A stretch of DNA of 64,000 nucleotides from Pseudomonas sp. CCC3.1 (GTDB lineage Bacteria; Pseudomonadota; Gammaproteobacteria; Pseudomonadales; Pseudomonadaceae): assembly GCF_034347405.1 (NCBI RefSeq), contig NZ_CP133778.1, positions 4,406,501-4,470,500 of the forward strand, written 5' to 3'. The translations under genes were made by a program, and so were the position numbers. Positions 43,993 through 53,251 of the stretch are shown here, piece after piece (the first letter of the stretch is position 1; the number at the start of each line of letters is the position of its first letter). The notes below the pieces were generated by a model. The model was given only the letters and a program-made list of their open reading frames with translations. It made no database searches and was not told the DNA's origin.

Positions 43993-45393
43993 ATGATTCG
44001 CCCAACGTTATTGGCTCTCGCGCTGTGTTCAGTGATCAACTGCGCGTCGGCTCAATCCGCTTCACCTTTGCCGCATTCACCCGGCACACCTTATGCCGCC
44101 AGCGGCCTGGCAGACCGTATTGTGCTGACCCCCGGCGCCAATCCCGCTCGGGAAATGGCCGTGACCTTTCGCACCGACGCCCACCAGCAAGCCTCTCAAT
44201 TGCAGTTGGCGGTGGCGCTCGACGGCCCACAACTGGACAAGGCCGCTCATGTGCTTGAAGGCAAACAGGTGAGCCTGGACACCGAAAACGGTGCCGCCCT
44301 TTACCATCAAGTGCGCCTGCATGATTTACAGCCCGACACCGCCTACGTGTACCGCGTCAAAGGGGCCGAGGGCTGGAGCGAATGGTTGCAGTTCCATACC
44401 CCGACCGAAGCGTTCAAACCGTTTAACTTTATCTACATGGGCGATATGCAGAACGACATCTTGTCGCTGGCCTCGCGCAGTATTCGTCAGGCGCTGCACA
44501 GTGTCGCCAACCCGGCGTTGGTCGTGCATGCCGGGGACTTGGTCTCGCAACGCGATGACCTGGTGCACGACGATCAATGGGGCGAATGGAATCAGGCTGG
44601 CGGCTACAACTACGCGATGCTTCCCCAAGTAGTCGCCGTCGGGAATCACGAATACCTGGACAGCACTAACCCTGACGGCAGTGAAAGCCGTACCTTGAGC
44701 CCGCACTGGAGCCGTCAGTTTGCGTTGCCGGACAACGGCGTGGCGGGTTTGAAGAACACGACTTATTTTGTCGATTATCAGGGGGTGCGTTTTATCGTGC
44801 TCGATGGCACTGCGGCCCTCGACATGGGCACGTTGGCCAAGCAAACCGAATGGCTTGAGAAGAGCCTGAAAAACAGCCCGGCGCGCTGGAACATTGTGGT
44901 CAATCACCAACCGGTGTTCACCTGCGCCCGCCCCGAAGACACCGAGCCGTTGAAGGCCGCCTGGAAGCCGCTGTTTGAACGTTACTCGGTCGATCTGGTG
45001 TTGCAGGGCCATGACCATTGCTACAGCCGCGTGACCCACGAAGCCGGGCGTGAAGCCGCAAGCCTGGCGCGTGCTGCCGGTCAGGTTCAGGGGCCGGTGT
45101 ACATGGTGTCGGTGGCGGGTTCGAAGATGTATGGCCTCAATGACCGCGCCCAAGTGCAACCGGATCGCAGCGCCGAAGAAACCCAGTTGTATCAAACCAT
45201 CGATGTCCAGGACTCAAGCCTCAAAGTGCGCAGCTATACCGCTGCGGGCAAGCTGTATGACGCCTTTGACCTGGAGCGCGATGCCGACAATCGCAACCAC
45301 CTGAGCGAGCCCGTGGACGCCTTGCCAGCCGAACGCGCCTGTATCGGTACCGTCGGCCCGGATGGTTACCCGTGCAAGTCGCGGGATAAGTAA
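43993..45393 (+). CDS. secreted purple acid phosphatase-like metallophosphoesterase
   Basis: 466 residues from ATG at 43993, chosen for the strong AAGGAGG upstream. Signal peptide to about residue 21 (NCASA). An N-terminal FN3-like domain is followed by the metallophosphoesterase core with all metal motifs: YMGDMQND, HAGDLVSQRDD, VGNHEY, VNHQPVF and QGHDHCYSR. Probably releases phosphate from organic esters outside the cytoplasm under phosphate starvation, as its Pho box implies. Confidence 0.88.
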   Translation: MIRPTLLALALCSVINCASAQSASPLPHSPGTPYAASGLADRIVLTPGANPAREMAVTFRTDAHQQASQLQLAVALDGPQLDKAAHVLEGKQVSLDTENGAALYHQVRLHDLQPDTAYVYRVKGAEGWSEWLQFHTPTEAFKPFNFIYMGDMQNDILSLASRSIRQALHSVANPALVVHAGDLVSQRDDLVHDDQWGEWNQAGGYNYAMLPQVVAVGNHEYLDSTNPDGSESRTLSPHWSRQFALPDNGVAGLKNTTYFVDYQGVRFIVLDGTAALDMGTLAKQTEWLEKSLKNSPARWNIVVNHQPVFTCARPEDTEPLKAAWKPLFERYSVDLVLQGHDHCYSRVTHEAGREAASLARAAGQVQGPVYMVSVAGSKMYGLNDRAQVQPDRSAEETQLYQTIDVQDSSLKVRSYTAAGKLYDAFDLERDADNRNHLSEPVDALPAERACIGTVGPDGYPCKSRDK

Positions 45394-45459
45394 GCCTCAA
45401 CCTGCTCATGGCATATGCCTTGCACCTTTTCAGTACGTTAACGCGAAGGTGCATGCCCC

Positions 45460-46671
45460 ATGAACGAACCATCCGCAGGTCCCTTGGCCTGGGTTAACGG
45501 CAGCGACGCCCCGGAAAAGACCGAAATCAACCTCGGTTTTATGGCACTCAGCGACTGCGCTTCAGTGGTGGTCGCCGCCACACAAGGCTTCGCGCAACCC
45601 TTTGGCCTGACGCTTAACCTCAAGCGCCAGTCGTCCTGGGCCAGCCTGCGGGACAATCTGGTCAGTGGCCAACTCGACGCCGCCCACAGCCTGTACGGTT
45701 TGATCTACGCCGTGCACTTGGGCATTGGCGGCATTGCGGCCACCGACATGGCCGTGTTGATGGGCCTGAACCAAAACGGCCAAAGCCTCAACCTCTCCCA
45801 CGGGTTGCAGGCGCTGGGCGTGACCCATTCTGAGGCGCTGCAACAGCACGCGCACCAACGTCATTCAAAACTGACTTTCGCTCAGACGTTTCCCACCGGC
45901 ACCCACGCCATGTGGCTGTATTACTGGCTCGCCAGCCAAGGCATTCACCCGCTGCAAGATGTCGACAGCGTCGTCGTGCCGCCACAACAAATGATCACCC
46001 ACTTGCAGGCGGGGCGCATTGACGGCTTTTGCGTCGGCGAGCCATGGGCCGCCAGCGCTGTTAAACAAAACATGGGCTTCACGCTGACCACCACCCAAAG
46101 CCTGTGGCCCGACCACCCGGAAAAAGTCTTGGGATGCACCCGCGAGTTCGTCGAGCAGTACCCCAACACCGCCCGTGCGCTGGTGATGGCAGTGCTCGAA
46201 GCCAGCCGTTTTATTGAGCAGAGCACCGAAAACCGGCGCAGCACCGCACACCTGTTGAGCGCACCCGCGTACTTGGATACTGACCTGGACTGCATCGAGC
46301 CACGCTTGCTCGGCGAATACAGCGACGGCCTGGGCAATCACTGGCACGACCCCCACGCCTTGCGCTTTCATGGCGACGGCGAGGTCAATCTGCCGTACCT
46401 GTCCGATGGCATGTGGTTTATGACCCAGTTCCGCCGCTGGGGCTTGCTGCGTGAAGACCCGGATTACCTCAGCGTCGCCCGTCAGGTGCAGCAACTGGCG
46501 CTGTACCGCGACGCTGCCAGCGCCGTGGGCATAGCCGCCCCAGAGCAGGATATGCGCAGCAGCCAACTGATTGATGGCAAAGTCTGGGATGGCTCGGACC
46601 CGGCAGGCTATGCACACAGCTTTACGCTGCACGCCCTGAGCCCCCAGCCGCCTCTACACGCCCGTCGCTGA
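45460..46671 (+). CDS. nasS: nitrate/nitrite sensor NasS (NrtA/CmpA-like)
   Basis: 403 residues, with the NrtA-type binding-protein fold (LGFMALSDCASVVVA, GLIYAVHLGIGGI, FCVGEPWAASAV) but no signal peptide, as expected for the cytoplasmic sensor NasS rather than a transporter subunit. It lies 14 bases before nasT. In the known system NasS holds NasT inactive until nitrate or nitrite binds, then NasT acts on nas mRNA leaders; such leaders are present before the next two units. Confidence 0.9.
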   Translation: MNEPSAGPLAWVNGSDAPEKTEINLGFMALSDCASVVVAATQGFAQPFGLTLNLKRQSSWASLRDNLVSGQLDAAHSLYGLIYAVHLGIGGIAATDMAVLMGLNQNGQSLNLSHGLQALGVTHSEALQQHAHQRHSKLTFAQTFPTGTHAMWLYYWLASQGIHPLQDVDSVVVPPQQMITHLQAGRIDGFCVGEPWAASAVKQNMGFTLTTTQSLWPDHPEKVLGCTREFVEQYPNTARALVMAVLEASRFIEQSTENRRSTAHLLSAPAYLDTDLDCIEPRLLGEYSDGLGNHWHDPHALRFHGDGEVNLPYLSDGMWFMTQFRRWGLLREDPDYLSVARQVQQLALYRDAASAVGIAAPEQDMRSSQLIDGKVWDGSDPAGYAHSFTLHALSPQPPLHARR

Positions 46672-46685
46672 CAGGAGCCTGACCT

Positions 46686-47261
46686 ATGTTGCGCATCCTG
46701 CTGATCAACGACACCGCGAAGAAAGTCGGGCGGCTCAAAGCCGCACTGACTGAGGCCGGGTTTGAGGTGATCGACGAGTCCGGGCTGACCATTGATCTGC
46801 CGGCACGCGTCGAAACGGTGCGTCCGGACGTGATCCTGATCGATACCGAGTCGCCCAGTCGCGACGTGATGGAGCAAGTGGTGCTGGTGTCTCGCGACCA
46901 GCCACGGCCCATTGTCATGTTTACCGACGAACACGACCCCGGCGTGATGCGTCAGGCGATTAAGTCCGGGGTCAGTGCCTATATCGTCGAGGGCATTCAA
47001 GCCCAACGCCTGCAACCGATTCTGGACGTGGCTATGGCCCGCTTTGAAAGCGATCAGGCCCTGCGCGCTCAACTGCACGCCCGCGACCAGCAACTGGCCG
47101 AGCGCAAGCGCATTGAGCTGGCCAAGGGCCTATTAATGAAGATGAAAGCCTGCAACGAAGAAGAGGCCTACACCTTGATGCGGCGTCAGGCCATGAGCCG
47201 CCAGCAGAAGCTGATTCAGGTGGCCGAACAGATCATCGCCATGAGCGAACTGCTGAGCTGA
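46686..47261 (+). CDS. nasT: ANTAR-domain antiterminator NasT
   Basis: 191 residues. The N-terminal receiver-like domain has LLINDTAKK in place of the usual acidic pair and DVILIDTES near 56, so phosphorylation is doubtful. The C-terminal ANTAR three-helix RNA-binding domain reads RKRIELAKGLLMKMKACNEE and later QAMSRQQKLIQVAEQII. Binds two-hairpin leaders and prevents termination. Both leaders at 47.4 and 50.6 kb have the expected A1/G4 hexaloops. Confidence 0.93.
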   Translation: MLRILLINDTAKKVGRLKAALTEAGFEVIDESGLTIDLPARVETVRPDVILIDTESPSRDVMEQVVLVSRDQPRPIVMFTDEHDPGVMRQAIKSGVSAYIVEGIQAQRLQPILDVAMARFESDQALRAQLHARDQQLAERKRIELAKGLLMKMKACNEEEAYTLMRRQAMSRQQKLIQVAEQIIAMSELLS

Positions 47262-47276
47262 GCCGCCCCGATACCC

Positions 47277-47328
47277 GTAGCCGCTGCCGAAGGCTGCGAT
47301 GGGCTGCGCAGCCTTCGGCAGCGGCTAC
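47277..47328. repeat. REP-like perfect hairpin after nasT
   Basis: 22-base perfect arms, GTAGCCGCTGCCGAAGGCTGCG and its reverse complement, around an eight-base loop. A different family from the REP copies in the sulfur cluster. Half-copies occur near 57056 and 60028. Confidence 0.85.
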
Positions 47329-47348
47329 AGGGTTGGTATTTCGTCTGT

Positions 47349-47363
47349 TGGCACACATTTAGC
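47349..47363 (+). promoter_or_regulatory. sigma-54 promoter of the nitrate carrier gene
   Basis: TGGCACACATTTAGC: GG and GC ten bases apart. The first leader hairpin begins 16 bases after it, close to the expected transcription start. NtrC is the likely activator; no certain NtrC site was fixed. Confidence 0.75.
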
Positions 47364-47378
47364 TTAGTAATCACTACC

Positions 47379-47462
47379 GGTAACCAACGGCGGTTGCCCC
47401 ACCTACGACAAAGACGTCGCTTCCCTGATGCGCATTTCGCGGATCTGGCAGCGGCGTTTTTT
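47379..47462 (+). promoter_or_regulatory. ANTAR (NasT) antitermination leader of nasA
   Basis: P1: GGTAACC/GGTTGCC stem (47379-47398) with hexaloop AACGGC. P2: CGAC/GTCG stem (47406-47419) with hexaloop AAAGAC. Both loops have A at position 1 and G at position 4, the ANTAR hallmark. The 3' side of P2 is also the 5' arm of a terminator, CGTCGCTTCC (47415-47424) with GGCAGCGGCG (47447-47456), followed by six T. So NasT holding P2 would block the terminator. Seen directly by base pairing; function follows from the known NasR/NasT mechanism. Confidence 0.85.
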
Positions 47463-47560
47463 CGTTTTGGCCCCAGTGAACGGGGTCGGTGGTGCGGCCG
47501 TTATGGCGCTCCATCGCAAGCTCATGACTCCTTCTAAACGTTTAACCGTTGAGGTGCGCG

Positions 47561-48772
47561 ATGAATTCAAGCTTCTGGAAATCCGGCCATACCCCGACCC
47601 TGTTCGCGGCCTTTTTGTATTTCGACCTGAGTTTTATGGTCTGGTACTTGCTCGGCCCACTGGCGGTGCAAATCGCCACCGACCTGCACCTCACCACCCA
47701 GCAACGCGGACTGGTGGTCGCCACACCCATTCTGGCGGGCGCCGTGCTGCGCTTTACCATGGGCCTGCTGGCTGATCGCCTGTCGCCGAAAATCGCTGGG
47801 GTGATCGGTCAGATCATTGTCATCAGCGCGCTATTCGTCGCCTGGAAACACGGCATTCACAGTTACGAACAAGCGCTGTTGCTGGGGCTGTTTCTGGGCA
47901 TGGCGGGTGCCTCGTTCGCCGTGGCTCTGCCACTGGCCTCGCAATGGTACCCGCCGCAACATCAAGGCAAAGCCATGGGCATCGCCGGTGCGGGCAACTC
48001 CGGCACCGTGTTCGCCGCCCTGCTGGCCCCGGTGCTGGCGGCCGCCTACGGCTGGAGCAACGTGTTCGGGTTTGCCCTGATCCCGCTGATCCTGTGCCTG
48101 ATGGTGTTTGTCTGGCTGGCTAAAAATGCCCCCGAACGGCCCAAGGCCAAATCCATGGCCGACTATTTCAAAGCGCTGGGAGACCGTGACAGTTGGTGGT
48201 TCATGTTTTTCTACAGCGTGACCTTCGGCGGCTTTATCGGCTTGGCGAGCGCCCTGCCCGGCTACTTCAACGACCAATATGGCCTGAGCCCGGTCACAGC
48301 GGGTTACTACACCGCCGCCTGCGTGTTTGGCGGCAGCTTGATGCGCCCGCTGGGCGGTGCATTGGCCGACCGTTTTGGCGGCATTCGCACCTTGCTGGGA
48401 ATGTATGCCGTGGCAACCATCAGCATCGCCGCCGTGGGCTTCAACCTGCCCAATTCCTACGCGGCACTGGCGTTATTTGTGTGCACCATGCTTGGCCTTG
48501 GGGCTGGCAACGGGGCAGTGTTTCAACTGGTGCCGCAGCGCTTTCGCCGTGAAATCGGGGTAATAACCGGCCTGATCGGCATGGCGGGTGGCATGGGCGG
48601 CTTTGCGTTGGCCGCGGGCATGGGCGCCATTAAACAAAGCACCGGCAGCTACCAGTTGGCCTTGTGGTTGTTCGCCAGTCTGGGGGTGTTGGCCTGGTTT
48701 GGCTTGCACGGGGTGAAACGCCGCTGGAGAACCACCTGGGGTTCGGCGGCTGTCACCGCAGCCCGCGTGTAA
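47561..48772 (+). CDS. nasA: nitrate/nitrite MFS transporter (NarK/NasA family)
   Basis: 403 residues from ATG at 47561 (GAGG six bases upstream). Twelve spans; motifs of the nitrate/nitrite porter family are RFTMGLLADRLSPK, GAGNSGTVFAALLAP and GLGAGNGAVFQLVPQ (nitrate signature-like). Brings nitrate in for assimilation. Preceded by a sigma-54 promoter and ANTAR leader, and seven bases before the phosphatase/kinase gene. Confidence 0.92.
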   Translation: MNSSFWKSGHTPTLFAAFLYFDLSFMVWYLLGPLAVQIATDLHLTTQQRGLVVATPILAGAVLRFTMGLLADRLSPKIAGVIGQIIVISALFVAWKHGIHSYEQALLLGLFLGMAGASFAVALPLASQWYPPQHQGKAMGIAGAGNSGTVFAALLAPVLAAAYGWSNVFGFALIPLILCLMVFVWLAKNAPERPKAKSMADYFKALGDRDSWWFMFFYSVTFGGFIGLASALPGYFNDQYGLSPVTAGYYTAACVFGGSLMRPLGGALADRFGGIRTLLGMYAVATISIAAVGFNLPNSYAALALFVCTMLGLGAGNGAVFQLVPQRFRREIGVITGLIGMAGGMGGFALAAGMGAIKQSTGSYQLALWLFASLGVLAWFGLHGVKRRWRTTWGSAAVTAARV

Positions 48773-48779
48773 ACACGCC

Positions 48780-50450
48780 ATGAGCCTGCAACTGAGCTTC
48801 GCCCAAGCCAGCGCCACCGGCCCTCGCGCAGAAAACCAAGACGCGCTGCGCGGGGTTACTCCGGCGCCAGCACTGGCGGCGAGCAAGGGTTACTTGTTCG
48901 CCATTGCCGACGGCGTGAGCCAATGTGCCGACGGCGCTCTCGCCGCCCACTCGACCTTGCAGGCACTGGCGCTGGACTACTACGCCACGCCCCAAACCTG
49001 GAGCGTGGCACATGCCATGGAGCGCCTGCTGCTCGCGCAAAACCGCTGGTTACAAGCCAATGGTGGCGGGCAACCGCTGCTGACCACGCTCAGTGCGCTG
49101 GTGCTGCGCGGCAAGCGTTTCACCCTTGCACACGTGGGCGATTGCCGGGTGTACCGCTGGCATGCCGAACGCTTGCAGCGCATCAGTGAAGACCACGTCT
49201 GGGAGCAGCCCGGCATGCAGCACGTGCTCAAGCGCGCGCTGGGGCTGGACCAACATCTGGTGGTGGACTTTCTCGACGGCGAACTGCATCTGGGCGAAAC
49301 ATTTGTGCTGCTCAGTGATGGCGTGTGGTCGACCTTGAGCGACACCGCCATTGCCGCAATCCTGCGTGATCAACCGGTACTGCAAGACGCCGCACACACG
49401 CTGGTCAACGCCGCACATCTGGCGGGCAGCCAAGACAACGCCAGCGCCCTGCTGGTGCAGGTCCAAGCGCTGGGCGAAACCAACATCGGCGATACCTTGA
49501 TTCAATTGCAGCAATGGCCGTTGCCCCCGACGCTCAAACCGGGGCAGTCCTTTGAAGGCTGGCAGGTTGAATGCCAACTCACACACAGTCAGCAATCGCT
49601 GCTGTATCGCGTGCGTGATGAGCAACAACAACCCTGGCTGCTGAAAACCTTGCCGCTCCACCTGCATGACGATCCTCTGGCCGGGCAAGCACTGTTGTCC
49701 GAAGAATGGTTTCTCAAGCGAGTGGCTGGCCGTCATTTTGTACAGGTGCATGCTGCCAGTCAGCGCCAGCACCTGTACTACGTAATGCGCGAATACCCCG
49801 GTTTAACCCTGCAAACGCTCTTCGACCAAGTGGGCCCCTTGCCGCTCGAACAATGGCGGGAACTGGCAGAGCGATTATTGCGGGCGGTCGGCCTGTTGCA
49901 CCGACGGCAGATTTTTCACCGTGACATCAAACCGCACAATCTGCTGCTGGGGGACGATGGCGAATTACGCCTACTGGACTTTGGCCTGGCTTACTGCCCC
50001 GGCCTGTCTGAAGACCCGCCTGGGACCTTGCCCGGCACGCCCAGCTACCTCGCCCCAGAAGCCTTTCTCGGCGCCGCGCCCTGTGCGCAACAGGATGTGT
50101 ATGCGGTGGCGGTGACGTTGTATCAATTGCTGACCGGGCATTACCCCTACGGCGAAATCGAAGCCTTCCAGCGCCCGCGTTTTGGTGTGCCCGTCAGCGC
50201 CAGCCGTTACCGGCCCGACCTCCCGCAATGGCTGGTGCAGAGCCTGGAACGCGGTGTTGCCGCTGACCCAGCGCAACGGTTTGAAACCGCAGAACAATGG
50301 CTGCTGCAACTGGAACAGGGCGAGCGGCAGAGCCTGCGGGTACGCCCCAGGCCGTTGCTGGAACGTGAGCCGCTGAAGGTCTGGCAAGCGGTGGCGTTGG
50401 GGTCGTTATTGATTAATCTGGTGCTGTTGTTTTTGATGTTTCATCACTGA
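48780..50450 (+). CDS. PP2C phosphatase fused to Ser/Thr protein kinase, membrane-anchored
   Basis: 556 residues. The N-terminal PPM/PP2C domain has RAENQDALRG, FAIADGVSQCADG, LAHVGDCRVYR and GSQDNASALLV. The kinase domain follows, with FHRDIKPHNLLLGDDGELRL and LDFGLAY, then GTPSYLAPEA; the glycine loop is not obvious. A C-terminal span ends LLINLVLLFLMFHH. It sits in the nitrate operon between carrier and nitrite reductase, so it may tune transport or reduction by phosphorylation. Target unknown. Confidence 0.88.
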   Translation: MSLQLSFAQASATGPRAENQDALRGVTPAPALAASKGYLFAIADGVSQCADGALAAHSTLQALALDYYATPQTWSVAHAMERLLLAQNRWLQANGGGQPLLTTLSALVLRGKRFTLAHVGDCRVYRWHAERLQRISEDHVWEQPGMQHVLKRALGLDQHLVVDFLDGELHLGETFVLLSDGVWSTLSDTAIAAILRDQPVLQDAAHTLVNAAHLAGSQDNASALLVQVQALGETNIGDTLIQLQQWPLPPTLKPGQSFEGWQVECQLTHSQQSLLYRVRDEQQQPWLLKTLPLHLHDDPLAGQALLSEEWFLKRVAGRHFVQVHAASQRQHLYYVMREYPGLTLQTLFDQVGPLPLEQWRELAERLLRAVGLLHRRQIFHRDIKPHNLLLGDDGELRLLDFGLAYCPGLSEDPPGTLPGTPSYLAPEAFLGAAPCAQQDVYAVAVTLYQLLTGHYPYGEIEAFQRPRFGVPVSASRYRPDLPQWLVQSLERGVAADPAQRFETAEQWLLQLEQGERQSLRVRPRPLLEREPLKVWQAVALGSLLINLVLLFLMFHH

Positions 50451-50595
50451 AGCCTGTTCGCATGAGCCCCTTACCTGTTGCCGCTGCCGGGGTTTTGATC
50501 TGCAGCGCCCCAATAACGCGCAGCCTGCGTTGATTCGGTGCAGATAAAACCACTCTCTTGCCATTCAAGCCCAATAAACACGGGCTCTGGCAAGT

Positions 50596-50610
50596 TGGCA
50601 CAACCACTGC
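50596..50610 (+). promoter_or_regulatory. sigma-54 promoter of nirB
   Basis: TGGCACAACCACTGC: GG and GC ten bases apart. About 24 bases later the first leader hairpin begins, matching the arrangement at nasA. Confidence 0.78.
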
Positions 50611-50633
50611 ATTAGTTAATCCATCAATCATAA

Positions 50634-50727
50634 AACCTTGTGTTCAACGACGAACACAGGGTTTCCCGAGAGAACGGGACAAGGACAAAGGCGTCCTCGC
50701 TAGGTAACTGGCGGGACGCCTTTTTTT
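50634..50727 (+). promoter_or_regulatory. ANTAR (NasT) antitermination leader of nirBD-nasC
   Basis: P1: a 12-base-pair stem (AACCTTGTGTTC with GAACACAGGGTT, 50634-50663) around hexaloop AACGAC. P2: TCCCG/CGGGA (50664-50679) around hexaloop AGAGAA. Both loops have A1 and G4. The terminator AAAGGCGTCC (50687-50696) with GGACGCCTTT, ending in seven T, follows eight bases later. Unlike the nasA leader, P2 does not visibly share bases with the terminator stem. Confidence 0.83.
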
Positions 50728-50797
50728 GTGCGCGCAGTATTTGTCGAGCAAGGCCCCGATGCCCTGATGAGCCGGGTCCACGCTTGCGGAGAACCTG

Positions 50798-53251
50798 ATG
50801 AAAAAATTAAAACTGGTGATGATCGGTAACGGCATGGCCGGGGTTCGGACCCTGGAAGAACTGCTTAAGTTGAGCAATGAGCTGTACGACATCACGGTCT
50901 TCGGCGCCGAACCTCACGCTAATTACAACCGGATTTTGCTGTCGCCGGTGCTGGCCGGTGAGCAAACGTTTGAAGAGATCGTGCTTAACGATCTGGACTG
51001 GTATCTGGATAACGACATAAAGCTGCTGCTTAACCGCAAAGTGGTGAAAATCGATCGAGCCAAACGCCGGGTTATCGCCGATGACGGCACTGAGGCCGAA
51101 TACGATCGGCTGTTGATCGCCACCGGCTCAACACCGTTTATGTTGCCCATCCCCGGCAACACCCTGAACGGGGTGATCGGCTACCGCGACATTGCCGACA
51201 CGCAGGCCATGATCGACACCGCCAAAACTCACACCCATGCCGTGGTGATCGGCGGTGGGTTGCTGGGTCTGGAAGCCGCCAACGGCCTGATGCTGCGTGG
51301 CATGCATGTGACCGTGATACACATCGGTGAATGGCTGCTGGACCGCCAGCTCGACCCGATCAGTGGCCAGTTGTTGCAAACGGCCCTAGAAGCCCGCGGC
51401 CTGCATTTTCGCCTGCGTGAACAGACTCACGCCCTGCACGATGCGGGCAACGGCCGGGTCGGCTCGGTCGAATTCAAGAACGGGGACATTATCCCCGCCG
51501 ATCTGGTGGTGATGGCCGCTGGCATTCGTCCTAATACCGAGCTGGCGGAGCAGTGTGGTATCCCGTGCAACCGCGGAATTGTGGTCAACGACACGCTGCA
51601 AACCTATGACCCGCGTATTTATGCCATCGGCGAATGCGCCAGCCATCGCGGTATTGCTTACGGCCTGGTCGCTCCACTTTTTGAACAAGCCAAGGTCTGC
51701 GCCAATCACCTCGCGCAGCTGGGTTTTGCCCGCTACCAAGGCTCGGTGACGTCAACCAAATTGAAGGTCACCGGCATCGACCTGTTTTCGGCGGGCGACT
51801 TTATGGGCGGCGAAGGCACCGAAACCATCACCCTGTCGGACCCTATTGGCGGGGTCTACAAAAAGCTGGTCATCAAGGACGATGTGCTGGTCGGCGCGTG
51901 CTTGTACGGCGATACCGCCGACGGTGGTTGGTACTTCCGTCAGATCCGTGAGAATCACGCCATCGGTGAGATCCGTGATCACTTGATGTTTGGCGAAAAT
52001 GCTATCGGCGACGTCGGCCATCAAGGTCAGGATAAAACCATGAGCATGGCCGACACTGCCGAAGTCTGCGGCTGCAATGGCGTGTGCAAAGGCACGATCG
52101 TCAAGGCGATTCAGGCACACGGGCTGTTCAGCGTCGACGAGGTCAAAAAGCACACCAAGGCCGCCAGCTCTTGTGGTTCTTGCGCAGGCCTGGTCGAGCA
52201 GATTTTGATCAACACCGTGGGCGGTGCCGCCGACGTTAAACCGAAGAGCGAAAAAGCCATCTGCGGGTGCAGCGACCTCAACCATGGGCACATTCGCCAA
52301 GCCATTCGCGATCAACATTTACTGACCATCGCAAGTACCCAGAGCTACTTGAACTGGCGCACGCCCAACGGCTGCGCCACCTGCCGACCGGCGCTCAACT
52401 ATTACCTGATTTCCACCTGGCCGGGCGAGGCCCGCGACGATCCGCAATCGCGCCTGATCAACGAGCGCGCCCATGCCAACATCCAGAAAGATGGCACCTA
52501 TTCAGTGGTGCCGCGCATGTGGGGCGGGGTGACAAACCCTTCCGAACTGCGGCGCATTGCCGACGTGGCCGACAAATACAACGTGCCCATGGTCAAGGTC
52601 ACAGGCGGCCAGCGCATCGACTTATTAGGGATCAAGAAGCAAGACCTGCCGGGCGTCTGGAAGGACCTCGACATGCCATCGGGCCACGCCTACGGCAAAT
52701 CCATCCGTACTGTGAAGACGTGCGTCGGCAGCGAATTCTGCCGCTTTGGCACCCAAAACTCCACGCAACTGGGGATCGAGCTGGAACATGACTTGTTCAA
52801 TATGTGGTCGCCGCACAAGGTCAAACTGGCCGTCTCCGGCTGCCCGCGCAACTGCTCCGAAGCGGGCATCAAGGACGTGGGCATCATCGGCGTGGACTCG
52901 GGTTGGGAGATGTACATCGGGGGTAATGGTGGGATCAAAACCGAGGTCGCTGAATTCTTCGTCAAACTCAAAACCGCCGAAGAAGTACGCGAGTACAACG
53001 GCGCTTTCCTACAGCTTTACCGCGAAGAAGCCTTCTACCTCGAACGCACCGTGCATTACCTGCAACGGGTTGGCATGGAGCACATCAAAAAAGCCGTGCT
53101 CGAAGACCCGGACCGGCGCAAAGCGCTCAATGACCGCCTGCAGTTTTCTTTGTCGTTTGAACAAGATCCGTGGAAAGAACGTCTGGAGCAGCCACTGCTG
53201 AAAAAGGAATTCGACGTCATCGCGCTGAAGAACCTGGAGGTGTTGGTATGA
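50798..53251 (+). CDS. nirB: assimilatory NADH-nitrite reductase large subunit
   Basis: 817 residues. N-terminal FAD/NAD domains (MIGNGMAGVRTLEEL, VVIGGGLLGLEAANGL), BFD-type [2Fe-2S] cysteines (CGCNGVCKG, CGSCAGL, and a second set CGCSDLNHG), and a C-terminal siroheme/[4Fe-4S] domain with CVGSEFCRFG and CPRNCSEAG. Reduces nitrite to ammonia in the cytoplasm. Start overlaps nothing upstream; its stop overlaps nirD (ATGA). Controlled by the leader directly upstream. Confidence 0.95.
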   Translation: MKKLKLVMIGNGMAGVRTLEELLKLSNELYDITVFGAEPHANYNRILLSPVLAGEQTFEEIVLNDLDWYLDNDIKLLLNRKVVKIDRAKRRVIADDGTEAEYDRLLIATGSTPFMLPIPGNTLNGVIGYRDIADTQAMIDTAKTHTHAVVIGGGLLGLEAANGLMLRGMHVTVIHIGEWLLDRQLDPISGQLLQTALEARGLHFRLREQTHALHDAGNGRVGSVEFKNGDIIPADLVVMAAGIRPNTELAEQCGIPCNRGIVVNDTLQTYDPRIYAIGECASHRGIAYGLVAPLFEQAKVCANHLAQLGFARYQGSVTSTKLKVTGIDLFSAGDFMGGEGTETITLSDPIGGVYKKLVIKDDVLVGACLYGDTADGGWYFRQIRENHAIGEIRDHLMFGENAIGDVGHQGQDKTMSMADTAEVCGCNGVCKGTIVKAIQAHGLFSVDEVKKHTKAASSCGSCAGLVEQILINTVGGAADVKPKSEKAICGCSDLNHGHIRQAIRDQHLLTIASTQSYLNWRTPNGCATCRPALNYYLISTWPGEARDDPQSRLINERAHANIQKDGTYSVVPRMWGGVTNPSELRRIADVADKYNVPMVKVTGGQRIDLLGIKKQDLPGVWKDLDMPSGHAYGKSIRTVKTCVGSEFCRFGTQNSTQLGIELEHDLFNMWSPHKVKLAVSGCPRNCSEAGIKDVGIIGVDSGWEMYIGGNGGIKTEVAEFFVKLKTAEEVREYNGAFLQLYREEAFYLERTVHYLQRVGMEHIKKAVLEDPDRRKALNDRLQFSLSFEQDPWKERLEQPLLKKEFDVIALKNLEVLV

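Noticed and set aside
45460..46671. Reading this gene as a periplasmic nitrate-binding transporter subunit
   Set aside because: It lacks a signal peptide, has no permease partner, and is paired with an ANTAR protein, which fits NasS.
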